Positions 1 to 8,458 of a stretch of DNA of 25,414 nucleotides are shown here, piece by piece. The notes under the pieces are model-generated. The model saw only the letters and a program-made list of their open reading frames with translations. It ran no database searches and was not told the origin of the DNA. Location: assembly GCA_964349045.1 (NCBI GenBank), contig CAYGFI010000056.1:1-25414 (forward strand), read 5' to 3'. Both the position numbers and the translations under genes were made by a program. This DNA is from JACJXF01 sp964349045 (lineage in GTDB: Bacteria; Bacteroidota; Bacteroidia; Bacteroidales; GCA-2748055). Each line of letters begins with the position of its first letter. Within the stretch, counting starts at the first letter, position 1.

Positions 1-1570
1 TGGCCAGAGTTGGTAAAACAATCACTCCCAACAAAAACGAAGACAAAAGTGCAAATGTTTTGGTAAAGGCCAAAGGACGGAACAATTTTCCCTCGGCAGC
101 CTGCATTGCAAATACCGGCAAAAAACTGACAATCGTTGTAAGCAAAGCCGTGGTAATAGCTGGCGCTACTTCGATGGTGGAGTCATAAATCACCGCTTTC
201 AGTTTTTCACCCCGGGCGCCTTCATTTTCAGGCATTTCCAGATGCCGGATCATATTTTCAATAAATACGATACCCACATCGACCATTACCCCGATCGCAA
301 TAGCAATTCCTGAAAGCGCCACGATGTTTGCATCAACGCCAAACATACTCATGGCAATAAATGTCATCAGAACACCTACAGGAAGCAAGCCCGCTATCAG
401 TATAGAAGCCTTCAGGTTAAACATCAGCACAATAATGACGATGATACTGATGAGAATTTCGTGTGACAGGGCCAACTGGAGTGTACCTATGGTTTCCTGA
501 ATCAGACCGGTACGATCGTAAAATGGTACAACAGTAACTTTCGACACCGTTCCATCAGGCAAAACTTTGGAGGGTAGTCCGGGCGCTATTTCCTTTATTT
601 TTTCTTTAACATTATTAATAACGGCCATTGGATTTGAGCCATAGCGCGCCACAACGACCGCACCGGCAGCTTCAGCGCCACTTTTATCGAGGCCGCCGCG
701 CCGGGTTGCCGGGCCAAACGAAACACGGGCCACATCGCTCACCCGAACAGGTACATTGTTGCGAACTGCCACAACAGCCAGTTTCAGGTCGTCAAGGCTT
801 TTCAGGTAACCCAATCCACGAATAACATATTCGACTTTGTTCAGTTCAATGGTTTCAGCTCCAATATCGAGATTGCTTTTTTTCACAGCCTGCATCACGT
901 CCATCACTGTCACACCAAAGGCTTTCATCGCATCCGGGTTAAGGTCGACCTGATACTCTTTAACAAACCCCCCGATAGATGCCACCTCAGAAACCCCTTC
1001 GGCAGCAGCCAGTGAATATTTGACATAATAATCCTGAATTGTGCGTAATTCCTGAGGATCCCAGCCACCTGAAGGTTTTCCTGTATTTGGGTCACGACCT
1101 TCCAGCGTGTACCAGAATATTTGCCCAAGCGCCGTAGCATCAGGCCCAAGCGAGGGCTGAACACCCGGGGGTAAGGTTCCTGAAGGAAGTGAATTTAATT
1201 TTTCGAGAATACGGGACCGGCTCCAGTAAAACTCCACCTCATCATTAAAAATGATATAGATAAATGACATACCAAACATGGAGGTGCTTCGTATCGTTCT
1301 GACACCCGGCACCCCAAGCAAGGTAGAGGTGAGCGGATAGGTAATCTGATCTTCAATGTCCCTGGGTGAGCGACCCATCCATTCGGTTGCGATAATCTGC
1401 TGGTTGTCGCCAATATCCGGAATGGCATCCACAGGAATCGGATCACGTGGGAGTATGCCGGTATGCCAGTTAAAGGGAGCATACACGGTTCCCATAAGGA
1501 TGAAAACGACGAGCAACAGCATTGAAATCATCCGGTGATCCAGGAAATATTTGATAATTTTATTAAGCAT
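1..1570 (-). CDS. cusA: CusA/CzcA-type heavy-metal RND efflux pump, N-terminal half (runs off the window)
   Basis: This is the inner-membrane, proton-driven subunit of a tripartite heavy-metal efflux system, which exports monovalent or divalent metal ions (copper/silver or cobalt/zinc/cadmium in known members). The reading frame is open from the ATG at 1570 to the window edge, giving 523 residues, about half of a family member. A first membrane helix (about residues 13-31) is followed by the periplasmic porter region (about 35-365) and the helices of the first membrane block. The segment AIAIGVMVDVGIVFIEN (424-439) carries D431, which corresponds to the proton-relay Asp405 of E. coli CusA. 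The metal-binding methionines of CusA lie past the end, so the metal cannot be read here. The HYC_CC_PP gene lies 99 bases upstream on the same strand; the adaptor and outer-membrane channel genes are not in the window. Family is certain, substrate is inferred from the neighbour. Confidence 0.95.
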   Translation of the reverse strand, partial: MLNKIIKYFLDHRMISMLLLVVFILMGTVYAPFNWHTGILPRDPIPVDAIPDIGDNQQIIATEWMGRSPRDIEDQITYPLTSTLLGVPGVRTIRSTSMFGMSFIYIIFNDEVEFYWSRSRILEKLNSLPSGTLPPGVQPSLGPDATALGQIFWYTLEGRDPNTGKPSGGWDPQELRTIQDYYVKYSLAAAEGVSEVASIGGFVKEYQVDLNPDAMKAFGVTVMDVMQAVKKSNLDIGAETIELNKVEYVIRGLGYLKSLDDLKLAVVAVRNNVPVRVSDVARVSFGPATRRGGLDKSGAEAAGAVVVARYGSNPMAVINNVKEKIKEIAPGLPSKVLPDGTVSKVTVVPFYDRTGLIQETIGTLQLALSHEILISIIVIIVLMFNLKASILIAGLLPVGVLMTFIAMSMFGVDANIVALSGIAIAIGVMVDVGIVFIENMIRHLEMPENEGARGEKLKAVIYDSTIEVAPAITTALLTTIVSFLPVFAMQAAEGKLFRPLAFTKTFALLSSFLLGVIVLPTLA

Positions 1571-1669
1571 ACTATGAACCTTTTAATTATGAAAAATTGA
1601 ATTCATAGGCAACAAATGCCAACAACCACGCCGCATGGTGCAACATGGTATAAATTCAACTCATAGAGA

Positions 1670-2089
1670 TCAAATTAAAAAGGTCCGGAATAGCACAGGC
1701 AAGTCCTTTATTAAAGGAGGCGGAGAATAGTCGGTATAAAAAGAATTCTTAGCTTTTGAAAATAAAGCAACTACTATGTCAGAGTGAACTAATGCAATTA
1801 TAAAATCAACGTTTAAAATGCTAAGTGGAGGATATGAATTAAAGTCATTATCTACCTGAAAAGTTTGATATCGGTTTTCACAACATGGCGGTTTATCGAA
1901 TTCAAGGCCATGACCTGCAAAATCATTACAGGTCTCATCCATCTCTGCCATTCCGCAATCGAGGTGAGTTTCGCCTAACATGATCCGGGTCTTGACCACT
2001 TCACCGCCACAATAGTGTGCCCCAATAGTTAAGCTAATATTGCTTACCAATAGGATCAGGGCAAATGATATGGCGATTACTTTTTTCAT
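1670..2089 (-). CDS. HYC_CC_PP family small exported protein
   Basis: A 139-residue protein with an N-terminal signal or anchor segment (residues 1-23) and the three short motifs that give the family its name: HYC at 25-27, CC at 69-70 and PPP at 123-125. Further cysteines at 45 and 54 give a cysteine- and histidine-containing exported region that could bind a soft metal such as copper (inference). In Bacteroidota I associate this family with heavy-metal efflux operons, and here it directly precedes a CusA/CzcA pump on the same strand. Its biochemical role is unknown to me. The start ATG at 2089 gives a clean signal sequence, and a TAnnTTTG box ends 13 bases upstream. Confidence 0.85.
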   Translation of the reverse strand: MKKVIAISFALILLVSNISLTIGAHYCGGEVVKTRIMLGETHLDCGMAEMDETCNDFAGHGLEFDKPPCCENRYQTFQVDNDFNSYPPLSILNVDFIIALVHSDIVVALFSKAKNSFYTDYSPPPLIKDLPVLFRTFLI

Positions 2090-2102
2090 ATGAAGTAAAA
2101 CA

Positions 2103-2110
2103 CAAAGTTA
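2103..2110 (-). promoter_or_regulatory. Putative Bacteroidota -7 box upstream of the HYC_CC_PP gene
   Basis: Read on the minus strand this is TAACTTTG, a full match to the Bacteroidota -7 consensus TAnnTTTG. It ends 13 bases before the ATG at 2089, which implies a leader of only about 8 bases. No clear TTTG -33 element is seen at the usual distance. It would drive the HYC_CC_PP gene and probably the metal pump gene. Confidence 0.45.
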
Positions 2111-2307
2111 GGGAAATTGTTGTGAAAATTAACTTTATTTATTTTGAGTAATTATTAAACGTAATAAGTGTCTTTTGTAACGTAAGCCCAACTCAATCAA
2201 AAAAAATAATGATTTTATTTCTGACACTGTGGATAAGTATACGATGTAAAAACCTCCATATAACGCAGGCAAAATAACCCTTGAACATTATGAGAGGTAC
2301 CAATGAT

Positions 2308-3060
2308 TCACCTGTCCATCCATTTTTTAAAATCCATTACCCGCTCCCTGCTTACTAATATTTCTTCATTTTCATCCCACTCATAGATATTTATTCTTAA
2401 CCGGTTTGCCGAATAAGCAATAACATCACGGATCGCGGTATAATTGACAATAAAATTCCTGCTGACTCTGAAAAAGATTTTCTGGTCAATCAGTTTCTCA
2501 ATTTTATCAAGCGAATAATCCATGGCATAATTTTTACCTTTTCCTGCATAAATGAAATTACACTTTTCCCGGATATAAAAGCAATGAATACCTGAGACAG
2601 GGATAGAACGGTAATGGTCTCCTATTTTTATTAAAAAACGCTCCTTTATTACCTGGCGATTTTGATTCAGCAGTAATTCCAGTTGAGAAAAATCCATTGT
2701 TTTATGATGAATAGACCTGAATTTTTCTAATGACCTTTTAAGCTCTTCCAAACCGACAGGCTTTAAAAGATAATCCACACTATTGACTTTAAATGCCCTT
2801 AATGAATATTCATCATAAGCGGTAGTGAAAATTACAGGGGTTTTTAATTCAATATTTTCAAATATTTCGAAACAAAGCCCATCTTCCAGCTGAATATCCA
2901 TAAATATCAACTCAGGGTGCGGACTGGTGCACAGCCAATTTGTTGCACCTTCAACTGATTCCAATATATCAGTTACTTCTATTGTTTCATCAATTTCATG
3001 CAATAAACGGACAAGTTTTTGCGATGCCGGCTTTTCATCCTCAATGATTAATACTTTCAT
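2308..3060 (-). CDS. LytTR-family response regulator
   Basis: A 250-residue two-domain regulator. The receiver domain (about 1-115) has the acidic pair in IIEDE (5-9), the phospho-acceptor D55 in FMDIQ, T79/T80 in VIFTTAYD and K100 in LLKP. The C-terminal LytTR DNA-binding domain (about 140-250) is recognisable from IKIGDHYRSIPVSGIHCFY and the FFRVSRNFIVN stretch. Its start ATG overlaps the stop of the upstream kinase gene by 4 bases (ATGA), so the two are translationally coupled and form one system. No target gene is evident: the closest non-housekeeping genes are the HYC_CC_PP/metal pump pair on one side and a lipoprotein on the other. Function as a transcription factor is established for the family; its regulon is unknown. 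Confidence 0.95.
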   Translation of the reverse strand: MKVLIIEDEKPASQKLVRLLHEIDETIEVTDILESVEGATNWLCTSPHPELIFMDIQLEDGLCFEIFENIELKTPVIFTTAYDEYSLRAFKVNSVDYLLKPVGLEELKRSLEKFRSIHHKTMDFSQLELLLNQNRQVIKERFLIKIGDHYRSIPVSGIHCFYIREKCNFIYAGKGKNYAMDYSLDKIEKLIDQKIFFRVSRNFIVNYTAIRDVIAYSANRLRINIYEWDENEEILVSRERVMDFKKWMDR

Positions 3061-4100
3061 TCTGTATTTCGAATTATAGGCAGTTTAACAATAAATTGGT
3101 AGTTTGCCTCCGATATGATTAACTCTTTTCCTAAAATTAATCTGACTCTTTCTGAAAGATTTGCCAAACCTTTATGGGTATTGTTTTCAATAACATTTCT
3201 TCTCTGAATGTTATTGGAGACAACAATAAAACCATCATGATAGGATATATTTATTATTAAAGGCATCTCTCTCGAAATTGAGTTATGTTTCAAGGCATTT
3301 TCCACTAATAATTGCAGTGAAACAGGAATGATTTTATAATCCTTTGTTTCTTTGATGTCAATTGATAAGGAAATTTTATCATTATCCCGCTCCTTTTGCA
3401 GGCTAAAGAACTGAATAACAAAATCAATTTCATCCTGTAAAGGGATTAAATCCATGTCGGCATTATCAAGTACATACCTGTATATACCCGATAGTTTCTG
3501 TAAATAATGATCAGCCTTCTTTGCATCGGAATAAATTAATTCGGAAAGCGTATTCAGGCTGTTAAAAAGGAAATGAGGGTTAATCTGCGACTTTAAAGTC
3601 TGATACCTGAATTTTAGATTTTCTTCACGCAGGTTCTGCTCTTTTTGAGAGGATTTTTTCCATAAAACAAAGAAAAAGGCGATAGAGAAAAACAACATCC
3701 AGCCATACATGCTTCTGTTTGCATAACCTAATTCATATTTAAAAAGATGGGTAAGAAAACCATGAAGTTCCATCCCCTGTATTAAAAACCAGACAAATAC
3801 GCCAAGGCTTACTGCCAGGTTTGATATAATAAATACCGCAAGTATAAACAGAATAAAACCCGGCAGAATTTTTTTGTTTAGTTCCGCGTGGGATAATCTG
3901 GCGCTCCGGTTCAATAAATATATGGCTAAATAGCCAATGAGAGCAGATAAAGTGAAAACAGTAATTGCATACAAAATAGTTTCAGGAACAAATGCGTTGC
4001 CTACCTGTTGATATTTTGCAATCATTGCTGCAATGAAACTAAATAGTAACAACCCGATGTGATACAGCGTCCAGAAAAGTACTTTCTTATTTGTATTCAT
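3057..4100 (-). CDS. LytS/YehU-type membrane sensor histidine kinase
   Basis: A 347-residue kinase of the His_kinase (PF06580) type. The N-terminal third contains about four hydrophobic segments (about 7-28, 42-63, 79-108 and 133-148), so sensing is probably in or at the membrane. A short linker leads to QINPHFLFNSLNTLSELI, with the phospho-acceptor H176. The ATPase domain has the N-box VENALKHN (266-273) and GLANLSERVRLI (311-322); the glycine box is minimal, as is common in this family. I chose the ATG at 4100; an in-frame TTG at 4109 would add three residues (MKE), and the sequence AAGGAA directly before the ATG is untranslated with my choice. The gene overlaps the LytTR regulator by 4 bases. 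The signal it senses cannot be inferred. Confidence 0.93.
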   Translation of the reverse strand: MNTNKKVLFWTLYHIGLLLFSFIAAMIAKYQQVGNAFVPETILYAITVFTLSALIGYLAIYLLNRSARLSHAELNKKILPGFILFILAVFIISNLAVSLGVFVWFLIQGMELHGFLTHLFKYELGYANRSMYGWMLFFSIAFFFVLWKKSSQKEQNLREENLKFRYQTLKSQINPHFLFNSLNTLSELIYSDAKKADHYLQKLSGIYRYVLDNADMDLIPLQDEIDFVIQFFSLQKERDNDKISLSIDIKETKDYKIIPVSLQLLVENALKHNSISREMPLIINISYHDGFIVVSNNIQRRNVIENNTHKGLANLSERVRLILGKELIISEANYQFIVKLPIIRNTE

Positions 4101-4174
4101 TTCCTTCAAATTTAAATGTTAAATGGATTTCTTACATAATAATCATCAAAATAAATTGATGAAAACCCCGATAT

Positions 4175-4182
4175 CAAATTTA
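4175..4182 (-). promoter_or_regulatory. Putative -7 box upstream of the sensor kinase gene
   Basis: Minus-strand TAAATTTG, a full match to TAnnTTTG, 74 bases before the ATG at 4100. A second full match (TAAATTTG, 4107-4114) lies almost on the start codon and would give a nearly leaderless transcript. No good -33 element is seen for either, so which is used is open. The 4101-4397 stretch holds no other feature I can support. Confidence 0.3.
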
Positions 4183-4397
4183 ATGTGCTGAGTCGTTATT
4201 AAATCTTGTGGAGTTGATCCTTTTTAACCTTAAACCGTGTGCAGGGAGAAAAGAAATGCAATAGGTATTCCTTTATAAGAATGTAAATTTGTAAAGATAT
4301 CGAGGACAATACAGAAGGATATCGGATTTTGTTGGCTAAAATACCAGTCTCATGGTTGTTTATATTACACCCGCCAGGCATTATGCAGCGCCGTTGA

Positions 4398-4940
4398 TTA
4401 TTGTTTATAGTATTTTATAATTGATTTATCGGATTCAACTTTTAACGAATCGTTGGTTAAATCCAGTATGATCCATGTCCTGATTTCTGTATTCCCGGGT
4501 AGAAATATATCGCTATCAATGAGGCTGGAGAAACGCACACTGCCTATACTGTCAACCAATGAACTGTCATTTTGATAAATACCATGTGCTATATATCCAT
4601 AAAATCCACCAACAGGTTGTCCGGTTGCATAGGGAAACAATGTTATTGAACTGGTATCATCCGGCAAATCCAATACTGTTGTGATAAAGTTAATTTTATC
4701 GTCCAGCCGGTTATAAATCCCTGAGATCGTACCCTTTACTTTCACTATCTGCCGGGGCATTGATAATTCCGATTCTATTAAATAGGTTCCATTTTTATTG
4801 AATTTCAGCGTTTCTGACAGGGTTGAAACAATTCCGTCATCAAGCGCCCAAATACCGTTTGTCAGATAATTACCCGATTCATTTTTTTCGCATGAAATAA
4901 CCAGGAGGCTTAATGCGATGATTAAAGTTCTTCTAATCAT
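4398..4940 (-). CDS. Unrecognised lipoprotein (possible lipocalin-like fold)
   Basis: A 180-residue protein with a lipoprotein signal peptide: two arginines (3-4), a hydrophobic stretch and the lipobox LVISC, with C17 as the lipidation site and CEKNES after it. The mature part starts with a segment (YLTNGIWALDDG, then TLKFNKNGTYLIES) of the kind seen in small beta-barrel 'lipocalin-like' lipoproteins of Bacteroidota, where a short W-containing strand is followed by alternating strands. That resemblance is weak and I assign no function. The gene stands alone, on the same strand as the kinase/regulator pair but 297 bases upstream of it, and could be its partner or target (speculation). A near-consensus -7 box (TAACTTTT, 4946-4953 minus) lies just before the start. 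Confidence 0.75.
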   Translation of the reverse strand: MIRRTLIIALSLLVISCEKNESGNYLTNGIWALDDGIVSTLSETLKFNKNGTYLIESELSMPRQIVKVKGTISGIYNRLDDKINFITTVLDLPDDTSSITLFPYATGQPVGGFYGYIAHGIYQNDSSLVDSIGSVRFSSLIDSDIFLPGNTEIRTWIILDLTNDSLKVESDKSIIKYYKQ

Positions 4941-5265
4941 ATTGTAAAAGTTAAAAAATTATTGCCGGTTTTAGCTCCGACTGATTGACTACGGACGGTC
5001 TAATGAGGACCCAAATAAAATTTATTGCCCGCTTTTTTATCCGTTAAATTTAAACAAAAAATAAATTTTTCAAATATCATCGGCATATCGGGCACAAAAA
5101 GTAAATATATAATCAAATATAGTCCACGGTTAATTTAATAATTCGTCCTTTGTTTTTTTGTAATTTCCCACTCTGTTTCATATAACCGGAAAAAAATATC
5201 ATCAATATTTTGTCCGCTTTTTATACAATTCTTATATTGGTACTTAAAAAGTTAAACTGTCTAAA
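4941..5265. other. Divergent intergenic region, AT-rich, no gene seen
   Basis: A 325-base stretch between the divergent lipoprotein and acyl-CoA ligase genes. It is AT-rich and contains no convincing reading frame, tRNA or repeat array. It should hold the promoters for both genes; a candidate for each is given separately or noted with the gene. A weak 4-base hairpin (GGTC 4997-5000, GACC 5008-5011) is not worth calling. Confidence 0.6.
5209..5240 (+). promoter_or_regulatory. Putative promoter of the acyl-CoA ligase operon
   Basis: TTTG (5209-5212) followed after 20 bases by TATATTGG (5233-5240), seven of eight positions of TAnnTTTG. The spacing fits Bacteroidota primary-sigma promoters. Transcription would start near 5246, about 20 bases before the ATG at 5266. 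Confidence 0.45.
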
Positions 5266-7047
5266 ATGGAACCTACACGAATCTTTGACCTCCTCGACAG
5301 GTATTTAAGCCTGTTTCCTAATGCGGATGTGCTTGCCGGTAAGTCTGACGGTAAATGGATTAAATACACATCAAGGGAATACCATGATTTTTCCCGGTGG
5401 TTTGCACTTGGTATCCTTGAACTTGGATTTAAAAAAGGGGATAAAATAGTCACTATCACCAATAACCGTCCCGAATGGAACTTTACTGACATGGGAATGG
5501 CAATGGCAGGGATAATTCATGTCCCTGTCTATACTTCACTGAGTTCCCCTGAATACAAATACATTTTTGAACATTCCGATGCCAGGATGGTCATTGTATC
5601 AGACAGTAAGTTATACGATTCGATTAAAACCGTTTGCGACCAGGTAAAAAAGGTGGAATATGTTTTTACATTCAATAGGTGTAGTGATTCCAGGAACTGG
5701 ATGGAAGTGGTTGAGAAGGGTAAAAACTGCAAACCTGGAATTATTGAAAAACTCGAGCTGCTCAGACAAGAAATCAAACCTTCCGATCCTGCTTCATTAA
5801 TCTATACATCTGGAACTACTGGTACTTCAAAGGGAGTTCTTCTCTCCCATGATAATCTTGTAAAAAATTTCCTGGCTGCGGCCGATGTATTTTGTCTTGG
5901 TCCGGATGATCGCTACCTGAGCATCCTCCCCCTTTGCCATGTAGGCGGACGGATGGGAAATTACCAGACTCAATACGCAGGAGCCTGCATTTACTACGCT
6001 GAAAACATGGGTACCATTGCCGCTAACCTCAAAGAGATCAAAGCAACCGGTTTTGACGCCGTTCCCCGTATTCTTGAAAAGGTCTTCGACAATGTTATGG
6101 CCAAAGGCAGAAGTCTGAAAGGAATGAAGAAAGCGATATTCTTCTGGGCTGTGCGACTCGGACTACGGTACAAACCATTTAAAGAAAACGGCTGGTTTTA
6201 TGAACGAAAACTTAAAATTGCCGACAAACTGATTTTTAGCAAATGGAGAGAAGCATTAGGTGGGTGCACCCGGCTGGTAGGATGTGGCGGAGCCAGTCTT
6301 CAGCCCCGTCTGGAAAGAATTTTCTGGGCAGCAGGGATAAAAATCCTCAATATGTATGGACTCACGGAAACCTCCCCTATTATTACAATCAACCGGCAGG
6401 TGAAGCCACTTTGTAAACTGGGTACTGTTGGCGCTCTTATTGACGGAGTGGAAGTAAAAATTACTGATGACGGTGAGATCCTTGCCCGTGGCCATAACAT
6501 AATGCTCGGCTATTACAAAGACGAAGCCCTTACCCGTTCAGTTATTGATGAAGAAGGATGGTTCCATACCGGTGATGTTGGAAACTGGGTGGAGGGAAAA
6601 TTCCTCAATATAACCGACAGAAGCAAGGAAATATTTAAGCTCTCGAACGGATTGTTTGTTGCACCACAGCCTATTGAAAACAAACTGAAAGAATCTGCAT
6701 TCATCGACCAGGCTATGGTGGTTGGAGAACATCAGAAATTTGCCAGTGCCCTGGTATTGCCCGATTTTAAATACCTGAAGGAATGGTGCGAATCGAAACA
6801 ACTTTTTTCCGGTCAGGGAAATTTTGAGCTTATCTGCCTTCAGGAGGTGAGAGATGTTTTTAATCACGAAATAAACCGGCTGAATAAATCCCTCTCCGAA
6901 CCGGAAAGGATTTTACGATTTCGAATTGTGGCGGATGAATGGTCACCACTCACCGGAGAGCTTTCCGCAAGCCTGAAGCTGAAAAGGAAAGCGCTGGAAT
7001 CGAAATACAAAGAGCTCCTTGAAGGGATATACGGGAGACAATCCTGA
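5266..7047 (+). CDS. Long-chain fatty acid-CoA ligase (AMP-forming, FAA1/FadD type)
   Basis: A 593-residue adenylate-forming enzyme that should activate a long-chain fatty acid with ATP and transfer it to CoA. The core motifs are in order: YTSGTTGTSKG (180-190, phosphate-binding loop), YGLTETSP (364-371), GWFHTGD (431-437) and the hinge DRSKEIFKLSNG (451-462), then APQPIENKL. A C-terminal SLKLKRKAL stretch (569-577) holds the lysine expected in the mobile domain (K571). Length is normal for the FAA1-like group. It is the first gene of a plus-strand run: the GNAT gene starts 27 bases after its stop. The closeness to acyl-transfer and oxidoreductase genes suggests a role in a lipid pathway, not simple degradation (inference). 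The chain-length preference cannot be read. Confidence 0.93.
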   Translation: MEPTRIFDLLDRYLSLFPNADVLAGKSDGKWIKYTSREYHDFSRWFALGILELGFKKGDKIVTITNNRPEWNFTDMGMAMAGIIHVPVYTSLSSPEYKYIFEHSDARMVIVSDSKLYDSIKTVCDQVKKVEYVFTFNRCSDSRNWMEVVEKGKNCKPGIIEKLELLRQEIKPSDPASLIYTSGTTGTSKGVLLSHDNLVKNFLAAADVFCLGPDDRYLSILPLCHVGGRMGNYQTQYAGACIYYAENMGTIAANLKEIKATGFDAVPRILEKVFDNVMAKGRSLKGMKKAIFFWAVRLGLRYKPFKENGWFYERKLKIADKLIFSKWREALGGCTRLVGCGGASLQPRLERIFWAAGIKILNMYGLTETSPIITINRQVKPLCKLGTVGALIDGVEVKITDDGEILARGHNIMLGYYKDEALTRSVIDEEGWFHTGDVGNWVEGKFLNITDRSKEIFKLSNGLFVAPQPIENKLKESAFIDQAMVVGEHQKFASALVLPDFKYLKEWCESKQLFSGQGNFELICLQEVRDVFNHEINRLNKSLSEPERILRFRIVADEWSPLTGELSASLKLKRKALESKYKELLEGIYGRQS

Positions 7048-7074
7048 AACAAACATTGAAAAAAATCAGAATAA

Positions 7075-8241
7075 ATGCTCATTGCACAAGTAATCAACAA
7101 GATCGGGAAGAACTCCTTCCATGAGGTGGCCCGCATCATTTACAAACAAGATACTAACTGGGTATGCCCTCTCGACAAAGAAATTGAATCTATTTTTGAT
7201 CCTCAGAAAAATGTGTTTTTTAAACACGGTGAAGCCTCACGCTGGATTTTATTTGATGATCAAAAACACCTTATTGGCAGAATAGCTGCTTTTATCGACA
7301 GACATACCGCATTCAAACAGGATCAACCAACCGGGGGAATGGGATTTTTCGAATGTATTAGCGACAGGGAGGCAGCTTTCCTTCTCTTCGACACCGCCCG
7401 CGACTGGCTGAAAGAAAAGGGTATGGAAGCCATGGATGGTCCGGTTAATTTCGGAGAAACCGATAAATACTGGGGGCTCCTTGTCGACGGATTTACCCAT
7501 CCCTCCTATGAAATAACCTATAACCACTCCTACTACCGGGAACTATATGAGTCTTATGGTTTTCAGACCTACTACAAACAGGAAGGCTTTCATCTTGACC
7601 TTAAAAAGGAGCTTCCCCCAAAGTTTTTGAAAATTGCTGAATGGGTGGCAAAGAAACCCGATTACAGTTTCAGTCATTTTGAATGGAAAAAAGCTGATAA
7701 GTATGTTAATGATTTTGCTGAGGTATTCAACCTCGCCTGGGCATCTTTCAAAGAAAATTTTGAACCTCTTGAACCGGCATATATTAAAAAAACTCTTCAA
7801 AAAGGCAAGGCCATTATTGATGAGGAGTTTATATGGTTCGCATACAATAAGGGCAAGCCGATAGCTATATACCTGATGTACCCCGATGTAAATCAGATCC
7901 TGAAAAAGCTAAACGGAAAACTGAGCCTCCCCGCTATGCTGAAATTTCTCTACTTCAAAAAGAAAAAAACGATGACCCGGGCCAGGGGAGTTCTTATGGG
8001 GGTTATTCCGCAATTCCAGGGACTTGGCGTTGAATCGGCAATTATACTCAATATAGCCCGGGTAATGGCCAATAAACCCCATTATACAGAAATTGAGTTT
8101 TCCTGGGTGGGCGATTTTAATCCCAAAATGAGGAAGATTTTTATTGCCGTGGGAAGTGCACCAGTGAAGCACTATATCACGTATCGTTATCTTTTTGACA
8201 GGGATAAACCGTTTAAGAGATATCCGATACCGGAGGAGTAG
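7075..8241 (+). CDS. GNAT-fold acyltransferase, YghO-like
   Basis: A 388-residue protein of the large GNAT/YghO-like group. It has an N-terminal half that includes GPVNFGETDKYWGLLVDGF (122-140) and PSYEITYNHSYY (143-154), stretches that look conserved in this group, and a C-terminal acetyltransferase-like half in which PQFQGLGVESAIIL (312-325) is a variant of the acyl-CoA pyrophosphate-binding loop. The substrate is unknown; its place directly after an acyl-CoA ligase makes an acyl-CoA donor plausible (inference). The stop TAG (8239-8241) is followed within three bases by the first of several short tandem-repeat arrays. The start at 7075 is the first ATG after the upstream stop. Confidence 0.8.
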   Translation: MLIAQVINKIGKNSFHEVARIIYKQDTNWVCPLDKEIESIFDPQKNVFFKHGEASRWILFDDQKHLIGRIAAFIDRHTAFKQDQPTGGMGFFECISDREAAFLLFDTARDWLKEKGMEAMDGPVNFGETDKYWGLLVDGFTHPSYEITYNHSYYRELYESYGFQTYYKQEGFHLDLKKELPPKFLKIAEWVAKKPDYSFSHFEWKKADKYVNDFAEVFNLAWASFKENFEPLEPAYIKKTLQKGKAIIDEEFIWFAYNKGKPIAIYLMYPDVNQILKKLNGKLSLPAMLKFLYFKKKKTMTRARGVLMGVIPQFQGLGVESAIILNIARVMANKPHYTEIEFSWVGDFNPKMRKIFIAVGSAPVKHYITYRYLFDRDKPFKRYPIPEE

Positions 8242-8244
8242 ATT

Positions 8245-8268
8245 GAGGTTGAGGTTGAGGTTGAGGTT
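8245..8268 (+). repeat. Hexamer tandem array, GAGGTT x4
   Basis: Four perfect copies of GAGGTT beginning three bases after the stop codon of the GNAT gene. It leads straight into the heptamer array that follows. Confidence 0.9.
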
Positions 8269-8272
8269 AGAG

Positions 8273-8384
8273 TCGGAAGTCGGAAGTCGGAAGTCGGAAG
8301 TTGGAAGTTGGAAGTGGGATGTTGGAAGTGGGATGTTGGAAGTGGGAAGTGGGAAGTCGGGAGTTGGAAGTTGGAAGTTGGAAG
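8273..8384 (+). repeat. Heptamer tandem array, about 16 units of (T)YGGAAG
   Basis: Sixteen consecutive 7-base units, all in phase: TCGGAAG x4, TTGGAAG x2, then alternating TGGGATG and TTGGAAG, TGGGAAG x2, TCGGGAG and TTGGAAG x3. The 3' part contains GGG runs at 8316, 8330, 8344, 8351 and 8359. The array lies in the untranslated spacer between two genes of the same transcriptional direction. Reading frames through it (8195-8398, 8308-8553) are translations of the repeat and not genes. Confidence 0.92.
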
Positions 8385-8407
8385 AAACAGACTGTTGAAT
8401 TACTCTT

Positions 8408-8434
8408 TAAACTTTATAAACTTTACAAACTTAA
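8408..8434 (+). repeat. Nonamer tandem array, TAAACTTTA x2 plus a variant
   Basis: Two perfect 9-base copies (8408-8416, 8417-8425) and a degenerate third, CAAACTTAA (8426-8434), 24 bases before the oxidoreductase ATG. It sits in the region that would form the leader or translation-initiation region of that gene. Confidence 0.7.
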
Positions 8435-8458
8435 TGAACTGTTTCAAATTTAACAATA

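Noticed and set aside
1572..1608. Inverted repeat CTATGAA / TTCATAG (7 bases, 23-base gap) before the metal pump gene
   Set aside because: Short, AT-rich and with a long gap; not above what is expected by chance, though a regulator site cannot be excluded.
4199..4381. 60-residue reading frame upstream of the sensor kinase
   Set aside because: No signal, domain, start context or compositional sign of coding; it lies in an AT-rich gap that should hold the promoter.
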